Of a DNA stretch of 60,847 bases, positions 48,503 to 55,942 are shown piece by piece. Position 1 is the first letter of the stretch, and every line of letters begins with the position of its first letter. This DNA is from CAYMGM01 sp964390005. Lineage in GTDB: Bacteria; Pseudomonadota; Alphaproteobacteria; UBA9219. The stretch is from positions 1 through 60,847 of the forward strand of contig CAYMGM010000011.1 of assembly GCA_964390005.1 (NCBI GenBank), given 5' to 3'. The translations under genes were made by a program, and so were the position numbers. The notes below the pieces were generated by a model. That model saw only the letters and a program-made list of their open reading frames with translations, was not told the origin of the DNA and did not search any database.

Positions 48503-50023
48503 TTATTCGTCGGCGGCAGACGTAAAGTGCTTTTCCAAGTTCGAAAAGCGCGTGAACTGGCCGTCGAAATGAACCGCCACTGTGCCAATTGGGCCGTGGC
48601 GCTGTTTGGCCACGATGACTTCGGCGACGTTGTGAATTTCCTCGCCGCGCTTCATCCAATCGGCATGGCGTTTGTTGAACTTGTCGTCGCCTTCTTCCGG
48701 GCGGCGGGCCGGTTCGCTGCGCGCATGATAATATTCTTCGCGGAAGACGAACATGACCATATCGGCGTCTTGTTCGATGGATCCCGATTCACGCAAATCC
48801 GCCAATTGAGGCCGTTTATCTTCGCGGGCTTCAACCGCGCGCGATAGCTGCGACAGCGCCAGAACCGGAACGTCCAGTTCCTTGGCGATGCCTTTGAGGC
48901 TGCGGGTGATTTCCGAGACTTCTTGTACGCGGCTTTCTTCGCTGCGACCGCTGCTGCCGCGCAAAAGCTGCAAATAGTCGATAACGATAAGCCCCAGATT
49001 GGGAACCATGCGTTTTAAACGGCGCGAGCGCGTCCGCACAGCCGAGACGCTGAGCCCCGGCGTATCGTCGATATAAAGCGGCAGGCGCGACATGAACTTC
49101 GACGCTTCGATAAACTTGCCAAAATCTTCGTGCTTAATCTCGCCGCGGCGGATCTTGTCGGAAGGCACAGACGCAAAATCGCCCAAAAGACGGGTGGCAA
49201 GCTGTTCGCTGGACATTTCCAGCGAGAAAAAAGCGACGCCTGCGCCCTCTTTGGCATTTTTTTCGACCGTAGCGCGTGCGGCGTTAAACGCGATATTGGT
49301 CGCCAAAGCCGTTTTCCCCATCGAAGGGCGTCCGGCCAAGATAATCAAATCCGATCGTTGCAGACCGCCGATTTTGCGGTCGATATCGCGCAAACCCGTC
49401 GTGACGCCCGTGACGTGACTGTCGCGCTTATAGGCTTCGTCGGCCATGCGGATCGACGCTTCCAGCGACTTGGCCAGCGTGACAAAGCCGCGGTCCATTT
49501 CGCCCGTTTGCGCAAGTTCAAATAAGCGCGCTTCAGCGGCCTCAATCTGCCGCGGCGCGGGTGTTTCGAGGTCTTGCAGATAGGCGGTATTGACGACGTC
49601 TTCGCCCAGTGTGATCAATTGGCGGCGCAGGTAAAGATCGTGCAAAAGCTGGGCATAGTCGCTCGCATTGATAACCGTGACGACGCCCGCCGCCAGTTCC
49701 ATCAAATAACGCGCGCCGCCGACTTCGGCCAAAGCAGGGTCGTTTTCAAAAAAACCGCGCAGCGTGTTGGGATCGGCAATTTGGCCGCGGCCAATCAAGG
49801 TGCTGATCGCCGCATAGATCCGTTGATGCACGGGATTGTAAAAATGATCGGGACGCAGCAGCTCGCTGATTTTTTCAAACGTCGTGTTGTTGACCAAAAT
49901 CGCGCCCAAAACGGCCTGTTCCGCCTCAATATTCTGGGGCGGCGTGCGCACCTTCAGATCGCCCAGGTCAGGTTGGGCGGGAAGGGCGGCGGCATAGGGC
50001 ATCAAAGCGGTCATAGGCGGCAT
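48503..50023 (-). CDS. dnaB: Replicative DNA helicase DnaB
   Basis: 506 aa. Hexameric 5'-3' helicase of the replisome that recruits primase. The N-terminal helical domain (PPQNIEAEQAVLGAILVNN) is followed by the RecA-like core with Walker A LAGRPSMGKTALATNIA, FSLEMSSEQLATRLLGD, Walker B LGLIVIDYLQLLRG, and LSQLSRAVEAREDKRPQLAD with the DnaB DLRESGSIEQDADMVMF motif. No intein is present. Several ATGs lie near the start; the first at 50023 is used. Confidence 0.97.
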   Translation of the reverse strand: MPPMTALMPYAAALPAQPDLGDLKVRTPPQNIEAEQAVLGAILVNNTTFEKISELLRPDHFYNPVHQRIYAAISTLIGRGQIADPNTLRGFFENDPALAEVGGARYLMELAAGVVTVINASDYAQLLHDLYLRRQLITLGEDVVNTAYLQDLETPAPRQIEAAEARLFELAQTGEMDRGFVTLAKSLEASIRMADEAYKRDSHVTGVTTGLRDIDRKIGGLQRSDLIILAGRPSMGKTALATNIAFNAARATVEKNAKEGAGVAFFSLEMSSEQLATRLLGDFASVPSDKIRRGEIKHEDFGKFIEASKFMSRLPLYIDDTPGLSVSAVRTRSRRLKRMVPNLGLIVIDYLQLLRGSSGRSEESRVQEVSEITRSLKGIAKELDVPVLALSQLSRAVEAREDKRPQLADLRESGSIEQDADMVMFVFREEYYHARSEPARRPEEGDDKFNKRHADWMKRGEEIHNVAEVIVAKQRHGPIGTVAVHFDGQFTRFSNLEKHFTSAADE

Positions 50024-50123
50024 TTGAGACGATCAAAGGCGGGGCGTCAACGCCCCCTGAAATATGGGGATAAAGTGGGTGTGAAGTTCGGGGATAACTT
50101 TAAGACCGTCCTTCAAATCCTTT

Positions 50124-50156
50124 AAAAAAAAGGCCGCCCGATGAAGGGCGGCCTTT
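50124..50156 (-). terminator. Rho-independent terminator of fdxA
   Basis: On the minus strand GGCCGCCC-ttcatc-GGGCGGCC followed by eight T. It lies just after the fdxA stop. Confidence 0.88.
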
Positions 50157-50169
50157 GATAAAGCGGCCT

Positions 50170-50502
50170 TTATTCGCCGGGCTTTTCGCTGAAATAGGTC
50201 GGATATTTGCCTTCCTTGCCCTTCCATTCGTCGGCATCGGCGGGCGGATCCTTTTTCTGGGTCGCGTTCGGCCAAATCTGTGAATATTTGCGGTTTAGCT
50301 CTTGCCAGGGCTCAGACGCGCGGTCTGTGTCCGAAACAATAGCATTGGCCGGGCATTCGGGCTCGCACACGCCGCAATTGACGCATTCGTCCGGGTTGAT
50401 GACCAACATTGTTTCGCCTTCGTAAAAACAGTCGACCGGGCAAAACTCAACACAATCCATATATTTGCAGCGGATACAGGCGTCCGTTACCACGTAAGGC
50501 AT
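50170..50502 (-). CDS. fdxA: 7Fe ferredoxin FdxA
   Basis: 110 aa. Electron carrier with a [3Fe-4S] and a [4Fe-4S] cluster: CIRCKYMDCVEFCPVDCF near the N-terminus and CVNCGVCEPECP (about residues 40-51), in the arrangement of Azotobacter-type FdxA. The C-terminal tail (RKYSQIWPNATQKK, then a Lys/Asp-rich end) is typical of the alphaproteobacterial form. AAGGAG precedes the ATG. Confidence 0.95.
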   Translation of the reverse strand: MPYVVTDACIRCKYMDCVEFCPVDCFYEGETMLVINPDECVNCGVCEPECPANAIVSDTDRASEPWQELNRKYSQIWPNATQKKDPPADADEWKGKEGKYPTYFSEKPGE

Positions 50503-50680
50503 CAGAGATCTCCTTATAAACCTTAGGATAAAAAGAAAGAGCCTTTCCTGTTTAGCGCCTTGCGCCCGTTTGCGCCAGAGGGTTTTTCGGCATGGCTTTT
50601 CTTTTCAGCCTTTCCGGCGCAAACTGCCGAAGGACGAATCGTCCTTTTTGTTGAACCCCTTGCTTTGTGGAGCTTGTGCC

Positions 50681-50917
50681 ATGTCGTCAGCCAAAGCCAT
50701 TCTTGCCGGTGCCTTGATCATTGCGGGCAGCATCTTGATCGCGAATGGCGGTCTGCCGCGCGCCAACGCATCAGCTATGGGCCCCTATGTTATGATGCAT
50801 CACAGCAATACGACCGCGAACGTTGGCGTTTTCCGTATGGATGCGACCTCTGGCGAGATCAGCTATTGCTATTTGTCGTCGTCAGGCAGTCTGAACTGCA
50901 CCAACAGCGTGAAGTAA
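50681..50917 (+). CDS. Small exported or membrane-anchored protein
   Basis: 78 aa from ATG 50681, with GGAG in the upstream spacer; the open frame starts at 50570 without support. A hydrophobic N-terminal segment (AILAGALIIAGSILIANGG) acts as a signal or anchor. The exported part has VGVFRMDATSGEISYC and a last Cys in SLNCTNS, a pattern of small envelope proteins in which a strand-turn-strand is closed by two Cys. Function unknown. The gene ends 31 bp before the M17 aminopeptidase. Confidence 0.6.
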   Translation: MSSAKAILAGALIIAGSILIANGGLPRANASAMGPYVMMHHSNTTANVGVFRMDATSGEISYCYLSSSGSLNCTNSVK

Positions 50918-50947
50918 GCTGGCGGCTTTTTGAAAGGTCTTTAGGAT

Positions 50948-52354
50948 ATGTCCGATACGTTGCCGACGCGCGCGCCGCGTCATGCTGTTCCCCTTGTTCT
51001 TCTGCGGGCAGGCGGGGACTTTGAGGCTTGGCTGAAAAAGCAAAACGCAGCGGTCCGTAACTGGCTTGATCTTCAGCAGTACAAAGCGACGGCGGGCAGT
51101 TTTTGTCTGTTGCCAGATAGCCAGGGCGGGTTGAGCCAAGTCGTCGTCGGGCTTTCCGATCCGATCAGTAAATGGGATCTGGCGGCGCTGCCGCTGGGCT
51201 TGCCTGTGGGGACCTATGCGTTACAGGCCCAAGGGCTTCAAGACGCGGATCTTGAAAAGCTTGTTTTCGGTTGGCTGATGGGCGGTTATCGCGTTCGCGC
51301 CGATCAAAAACCCGCGAAGAAAAGCGCCGCGCTTTATCTGGATCCGGCTGACCGCAAACGCATAGCCCTGAAGCGCCTTGAGGCCTTGGCCGAAGCCATG
51401 ATCATGGCGCGCGATCTGATCAACTTACCGGCCGAGGAACTGGGCCCAGCCGAGCTTGCCGCCGCGATAACCGATGTCGCCAAAACCTATGGCGCAAAGA
51501 TCACGCAATGCGTTGGCGACGCTTTGCTGAAAAAAGGATTTCCTGCCATTCATGCGATTGGCCGCGCTGCCGCCCGCCCGCCGCGCTTTGTCGAGCTGAC
51601 GTGGGGCAAACCGAAAGACCCTTGCGTTGTTTTGACGGGGAAGGGCGTTTGCTTTGACACGGGCGGCCTTAATCTTAAAACAGGCAGCGGCATGACCTTG
51701 ATGCGCAAAGATATGGGCGGCGCGGCTTGCGCGCTGGCCGTTGCGCGCTTGGTGATGGCCAATAAATTGCCCGTTTATTTGCGCCTTTTGGTGCCCATTG
51801 TTGAAAACGCCATTGGCGGCAATGCCATTCGCCCGTCGGATGTTATTCAAATGCGGTGCGGCCTGCGCGTCCAAATCGGCAATACCGATGCCGAAGGTCG
51901 CATGGTCTTGGCCGATGCTTTGACCGAAGCGCAAGACAGCAAAGCCCCCAAGCCCGCTTTGTTGGTCGATTTCTCGACATTGGGGCCTGCGGCGGCCATC
52001 TTTGGGCCTTATATGGGGATGTTTTTTACCCATGACGACAAACTGGCCGCTTTGTTGGCTGATGTCGCGCCCGCGACAGAAGATATGCTTTGGCGCATGC
52101 CGTTTTATCCGCCTTATGCCAAGATGGTCGATGGCGGCGCGGTGGCCGATTTGATCAATTCGCCCAGCAGCTCGAACGGGTTCGGCGTGATTGCCGCACA
52201 TTTTCTCGACCGTTTTGTCGCGCGCGATATTCCTTGGATCCATCTGGATTTCATGGCGTGGAATATGTCGTCGCGTCCCGGACGGCCCGAAGGCGCCGAA
52301 GCCATGAGCGTCACCGCGCTTTACACGGCCATTGAAAAACTTTTCGCCAAGTAA
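50948..52354 (+). CDS. M17 family leucyl aminopeptidase
   Basis: 468 aa. Zinc/manganese exopeptidase of the leucine aminopeptidase family. The N-terminal macro-like domain is diverged. The catalytic domain has VLTGKGVCFDTGGLNLKTGS with metal-ligand residues, LMRKDMGGAA, and NTDAEGRMVLADAL with the conserved Arg. It ends WNMSSRPGRPEG. No signal peptide, so cytoplasmic. Alphaproteobacteria often place this gene beside the MarR and NlpC/P60 genes, as here. Confidence 0.93.
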   Translation: MSDTLPTRAPRHAVPLVLLRAGGDFEAWLKKQNAAVRNWLDLQQYKATAGSFCLLPDSQGGLSQVVVGLSDPISKWDLAALPLGLPVGTYALQAQGLQDADLEKLVFGWLMGGYRVRADQKPAKKSAALYLDPADRKRIALKRLEALAEAMIMARDLINLPAEELGPAELAAAITDVAKTYGAKITQCVGDALLKKGFPAIHAIGRAAARPPRFVELTWGKPKDPCVVLTGKGVCFDTGGLNLKTGSGMTLMRKDMGGAACALAVARLVMANKLPVYLRLLVPIVENAIGGNAIRPSDVIQMRCGLRVQIGNTDAEGRMVLADALTEAQDSKAPKPALLVDFSTLGPAAAIFGPYMGMFFTHDDKLAALLADVAPATEDMLWRMPFYPPYAKMVDGGAVADLINSPSSSNGFGVIAAHFLDRFVARDIPWIHLDFMAWNMSSRPGRPEGAEAMSVTALYTAIEKLFAK

Positions 52355-52368
52355 CGTTGACGGGCGTA

Positions 52369-52403
52369 TGAAAGAGCCTTGCCGACGGCGGCGGGCTCTT
52401 TCA
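52369..52403. other. Hairpin after the M17 aminopeptidase gene
   Basis: TGAAAGAGCC (52369-52378) and GGCTCTTTCA (52394-52403) form a 10-bp perfect stem. No good T-run follows on the plus strand, so terminator function is doubtful. Confidence 0.5.
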
Positions 52404-52547
52404 AAAAACGGCGCGTTTGTCTATGGTAAAAATTGCGCCGAATGACAATTCTTCGCCTTGCGAATCAAAGCGCTCCTGACACAAACTCGCTTCAACGTTT
52501 TCCCCATCCATTCTCTCGTCAATCCAATCAAAAAAGGGCAAAATATC

Positions 52548-53009
52548 GTGGGCTCTGAACTTCATGCTTTGGAAATGTGGCGGCACGCGCTGGCCGCTAG
52601 TGTTCGTAGCGACGCGCCGGATCTGTCGTCTCGCCAGATGGCGCTTCTTTTGTCTGTCTATTTGGGAGCCGGTCCGCACACCGTGCGCGGTCTTGCCAAA
52701 GATTTGAACATCTCGAAACCGGCGGTCAGCCGCGCGCTCGACCGCTTGGGCGAGCTGGGCTATATCCGCCGTGAGCGCGATGCGCTCGACCGCCGCAACG
52801 TTTTGGTTCAAAAAACGGAAGAGGGTGGGATTTTCTTGAAATCTTTCTCTAAGCTGATCGTGGACGCCGAAGAGGCCTTGGCCAAGGCGACGCCGCGTGA
52901 AGTTCCGGCCTTTTTGGCGTTGGCCGAGACCTGCGCCGCCGCCCAAGAAGCCGTCCCCGAGGCTGAAACGCTGGCCGACGAAACATCATGGATTGATGTG
53001 GCCGCGTAA
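52548..53009 (+). CDS. MarR-family winged-helix transcriptional regulator
   Basis: 153 aa from GTG 52548, which has AAGGG upstream; the frame is open to 52458 without a better start. Winged helix: SSRQMALLLSVYLGAGPHTV, then RGLAKDLNISKPAVSRALDR as recognition helix, and the wing GYIRRERDALDRRNV. No sensor domain is evident. It starts about 200 bp after the aminopeptidase and ends 18 bp before the NlpC/P60-like gene; co-transcription is likely. Confidence 0.85.
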   Translation: MGSELHALEMWRHALAASVRSDAPDLSSRQMALLLSVYLGAGPHTVRGLAKDLNISKPAVSRALDRLGELGYIRRERDALDRRNVLVQKTEEGGIFLKSFSKLIVDAEEALAKATPREVPAFLALAETCAAAQEAVPEAETLADETSWIDVAA

Positions 53010-53027
53010 TATGTTACAAGTCGTTTG

Positions 53028-53939
53028 ATGACGACACAGCCGAACGATCTTTCCTTATCTGAACAAGCCGCGCGCGGGCTCGACCCGCGCGTGAATGCTT
53101 TTCGCCCGGATCTGGCCGATACCGCCCTGCAAAGCGCAGTGAAGGCCGCGCGTTATGTCAATCCGTCGTTGCGGCATTGTGTGCGGGGGCTTGTCTCGCT
53201 TGTCGATGCCCCCAATACAGGGGCGCGCAAGGTCAGCGATATTCGTTATGGTGAGTTTTTAGACGTTCTGGAAGAGCGCAAAGACGGCTATTTCTGGGTC
53301 CAAAACCGCTTTGACCGCGTCGTAGGCTATTTGCGCGGCAAGGCTATTTTATCCGAAGAAATCGCCGATCTTTCCTATCGTCTGACGGCGCTGCGGACGT
53401 TTGTCTATCAAGAACCCGATGAACGTTCCGCCGTCTTGGATTGCTTGACGCTGGGGTCTTATGTCTCGCCGCGCGGGGGCCGGGGCGAGCGGTTTCAAGC
53501 CTTGGCGGGCGGCGGGTTTGTTTATGCGGGCCATATGGCGCCTTCAGGCGAAGCGCTTTGCCCCGATTATGTTTTTACGGCGGGGCGCTTTTTGGGCGCG
53601 CCTTACTTGGCGGGCGGGCGTTCGCCTTTGGGTATTGATGGTGGGGCGCTGGTTCAGATCGCGCTGGATATGGCGGGCTATGAAGTGCCGCGCTTTGCCG
53701 ATTTGCAGCGGTCCTTTTTGGGACAAAACCTGCCCATGCATTGGCGCGATGTTATTTGGCGGCGCGGCGATCTGGTCTTTTTACAACGGCACAGCGACGG
53801 GGCCGCGCATGTCGGCCTTATGGTCGATCATTTGTGCCTTATTCATGCCAGCGTTGCCGCGATGCAGGTCGTTGTCGATCGTTTAGACGATGTCGTCGCA
53901 AGCGGCTTTGACGTTGTCGCCGCCGGGCGTCCTTTTTAA
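53028..53939 (+). CDS. NlpC/P60-like protein lacking the catalytic Cys
   Basis: 303 aa. Two SH3-like segments (about residues 60-180) precede an NlpC/P60 fold. The fold is recognisable by FLGAPYLAGGRSPLGIDGGA and LVQIALDMAGYEVPR, then RRGDLVFLQRHSDGAAHVGLMVD with the catalytic-type His. In active enzymes the first stretch reads GxDCSGLVQ; here the Cys is Gly (GAT GGT GGG GCG), so peptidase activity is unlikely. A binding or regulatory role is inferred. ATG 53028 is preferred over the adjacent TTG. It ends 9 bp before rlmJ. Confidence 0.82.
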   Translation: MTTQPNDLSLSEQAARGLDPRVNAFRPDLADTALQSAVKAARYVNPSLRHCVRGLVSLVDAPNTGARKVSDIRYGEFLDVLEERKDGYFWVQNRFDRVVGYLRGKAILSEEIADLSYRLTALRTFVYQEPDERSAVLDCLTLGSYVSPRGGRGERFQALAGGGFVYAGHMAPSGEALCPDYVFTAGRFLGAPYLAGGRSPLGIDGGALVQIALDMAGYEVPRFADLQRSFLGQNLPMHWRDVIWRRGDLVFLQRHSDGAAHVGLMVDHLCLIHASVAAMQVVVDRLDDVVASGFDVVAAGRPF

Positions 53940-53948
53940 GGTTGGAAG

Positions 53949-54794
53949 ATGAATTATCGCCATATATTCCATGCGGGCAATCCGTGCGATGTCGTCAAAC
54001 ATGCCAGTCTTTGCCTGTTGATTGACGCGCTGCGCGCCAAGCCCAAACCCTTTGCCGTTTTGGATACGCATGCCGGGGTCGGGCTTTACGATCTTTCCGA
54101 TCCGCGCGCGCTGCAAACGCACGAAGCCGATGCGGGCATCAAGCGCCTTGTCGCCGCGAAGCTGACGCCGCCGCCGGAAATTATGCCCTATCTTGATCGC
54201 GTGCGCGCGGCAAACGAAGGGCAGGAAGGTTTGCGCTTTTATCCGGGATCGCCTTTGTTGATCCGGGGATTGTTGCGCGATCACGACCGCTTGATGGCTT
54301 GCGAGTTACATCCCGACGATTCAAAACTTTTGCGCTATCAATTTCACGCCGACAAACAAGTTCAGATTCATCATCGCGATGGTTATCTTACGCTGAAATC
54401 GCTGTTGCCGCCGCCCGAAAGGCGCGGGCTTGTCCTGATCGACCCGCCTTTTGAGAAAACAGATGAGTTTGATCGTTTGGTCGAAGCGTTGGCCTTGCTG
54501 CATCATCGTTGGCGCGACGGGCATATCGCCGTTTGGTATCCGATCAAAGACCGCCCGGCGATTTGGCAGTTTCATGAATCGCTGCGTGGGTTGGAAATCC
54601 CAGGCCTGTTGTTGGCCGAGTTTATGTTCTATCCAGAAAATCGCACCGACCGCTTAAACGGGACGGGGCTGTTGTTGATGAACCCGCCGTGGAAAATCGA
54701 AGCCAAACTTGCGCCCCTTTATGCGTATTTGCATGAAGCGCTTCAGACCGAGACGCATGCGACGCAAATCTCTTGGCTTACGGATCCGCTTTAG
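53949..54794 (+). CDS. rlmJ: 23S rRNA (adenine-2030-N6)-methyltransferase RlmJ
   Basis: 281 aa. Methylates A2030 of 23S rRNA using SAM. The N-terminus MNYRHIFHAGNPCDVVKHA is the family hallmark, followed by VLDTHAGVGLYDL (SAM site), FYPGSPLLIRGLLRDHDRL, and the catalytic LIDPPFEKTDEF. C-terminal GLLLMNPPW. GGTTGGAAG precedes the ATG. The last 17 bp overlap the convergent rlmE gene. Confidence 0.95.
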   Translation: MNYRHIFHAGNPCDVVKHASLCLLIDALRAKPKPFAVLDTHAGVGLYDLSDPRALQTHEADAGIKRLVAAKLTPPPEIMPYLDRVRAANEGQEGLRFYPGSPLLIRGLLRDHDRLMACELHPDDSKLLRYQFHADKQVQIHHRDGYLTLKSLLPPPERRGLVLIDPPFEKTDEFDRLVEALALLHHRWRDGHIAVWYPIKDRPAIWQFHESLRGLEIPGLLLAEFMFYPENRTDRLNGTGLLLMNPPWKIEAKLAPLYAYLHEALQTETHATQISWLTDPL

Positions 54795-55488
54795 GACGCC
54801 TGAACCCTTCGGCGACCAGATAGGTCTCGGCAGATTCTTTGCGGCTGGCTGGCGGTTTGGCATGCTTGACGCGCTTGAAATGCTTTTTCAGCGTTGCGAG
54901 CAATTCATTTTCCGTTCCGCCTTGAAAGACTTTGCAAACAAAAGCGCCGCCAGGGGCCAAAACCTCCATCGCAAACAAAGCGGCAGCTTCGACCAGCGCC
55001 ATAATGCGGATGTGATCGGTGTTCGTGTGACCGGTGGTCGAAGGGGCCATGTCGCTTAAGACCAGATCGGCTTCGCCATGAAGGGCCTCTTTCAATTGAT
55101 CGGGCGCGTCGGGAGCCAAGAAATCCATGCAGATAAGCTCAGCGCCGGGGATCGGGTCCATCTCAAGAATATCAAGCCCCACCAAGGTGCCTTGACGGCC
55201 AATGATTTTGGCGGCGACCTGCGTCCAGCCGCCGGGGGCGGCCCCCAGATCGACCACGCGCAAGCCCGGGCGCAGCAGGTGAAACTGGTTATCAAGCTGA
55301 ACCAGCTTAAAAGCCGCGCGCGAGCGATAGCCCGATTCCTTTGCCGCGGCGACATAAGGGTCGTTGAGCTGCCTTTTTAACCAATTCGCCGAGGAAACCG
55401 AGCGCTTTTTCGCGGTTTTGACTCGCACGGCAAGGCGTCGCTGGGACGAAATACCGCCTATACCCCTGTTTTTACTATTACCCTTCAT
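54778..55488 (-). CDS. rlmE: 23S rRNA (uridine-2552-2'-O)-methyltransferase RlmE (FtsJ)
   Basis: 236 aa. Methylates U2552 in the A loop of 23S rRNA. The basic N-terminal extension is common in alphaproteobacteria. Then GYRSRAAFKLVQLDNQFHLL with the catalytic Lys, VVDLGAAPGGWTQVAAKIIG (SAM site), VLSDMAPSTTGHTNTDHIR with the catalytic Asp, and GGAFVCKVFQGG with the catalytic Lys. All four residues of the K-D-K-E tetrad are present (Glu in SAETYLVAEGF). Confidence 0.96.
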   Translation of the reverse strand: MKGNSKNRGIGGISSQRRLAVRVKTAKKRSVSSANWLKRQLNDPYVAAAKESGYRSRAAFKLVQLDNQFHLLRPGLRVVDLGAAPGGWTQVAAKIIGRQGTLVGLDILEMDPIPGAELICMDFLAPDAPDQLKEALHGEADLVLSDMAPSTTGHTNTDHIRIMALVEAAALFAMEVLAPGGAFVCKVFQGGTENELLATLKKHFKRVKHAKPPASRKESAETYLVAEGFRRPKADP

Positions 55489-55582
55489 GTTTTTTGGCCT
55501 TTGCGATCCATGGAGACAAAAAAATAAAACAAAGCCTACCCAAATGTCGAACAGTATGTTAGGAAAACCGCCGTCAATCTGC

Positions 55583-55656
55583 TGGGGGATCGTCTAGCGG
55601 TAGGACAACAGATTCTGACTCTGTTTACCGTGGTTCGAATCCACGTCCCCCAGCCA
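55583..55656 (+). tRNA. tRNA-Gln(CTG)
   Basis: 74 nt with encoded CCA. Acceptor TGGGGGA pairs with TCCCCCA, discriminator G. Anticodon arm ACAGA-TTCTGAC-TCTGT, anticodon CTG. T-arm CGTGG-TTCGAAT-CCACG. Confidence 0.95.
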
Positions 55657-55759
55657 ATCAAACAGCCCCTAAAGGGGCTTTTTTATTGGCTGTGCGGCCA
55701 GTCGGAAAGAACGACAGGCTCAACAACCTCGTTTTTTGACAATCCACGTTCCCCTGCCA
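55638..55759 (+). repeat. Direct repeat of the tRNA-Gln 3' end (att-like)
   Basis: AATCCACGTCCCCCAGCCA at 55638-55656 (end of tRNA-Gln) recurs as AATCCACGTTCCCCTGCCA at 55741-55759 (17 of 19 identical), same orientation, 103 bp apart. The spacing and location resemble a decayed integration site. Confidence 0.6.
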
Positions 55760-55942
55760 AAAACTGCCACTTTATTGGCCTTTTTTTGTTGATTGGCCAA
55801 GTGCTTTCCTGCCTAATGAAGCCAATCTCACGAAAGATTCCGTTCTAGGCCTTGTTGAGATCTTTTCTGCTTCGCCTACAGGGCTAATCTTTTCGATTCT
55901 TATCGAAAGCGGCGCGTCTTAAAATTTCTATGGGATAATGGC
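55657..55942 (+). other. 286-bp intergenic region downstream of tRNA-Gln
   Basis: Holds the tRNA terminator, the att-like partial tRNA copy and, presumably, the promoter of the branched-chain amino-acid transporter operon. The short open frame across it overlaps the tRNA and is not supported. Confidence 0.5.
55664..55684 (+). terminator. Rho-independent terminator of tRNA-Gln
   Basis: AGCCCCT-aa-AGGGGCT followed by six T, 8 bp after the tRNA. Confidence 0.88.

Noticed and set aside
55630..55848. 72-codon open frame overlapping tRNA-Gln
   Set aside because: It starts inside the tRNA and runs through its terminator and the att-like scar.
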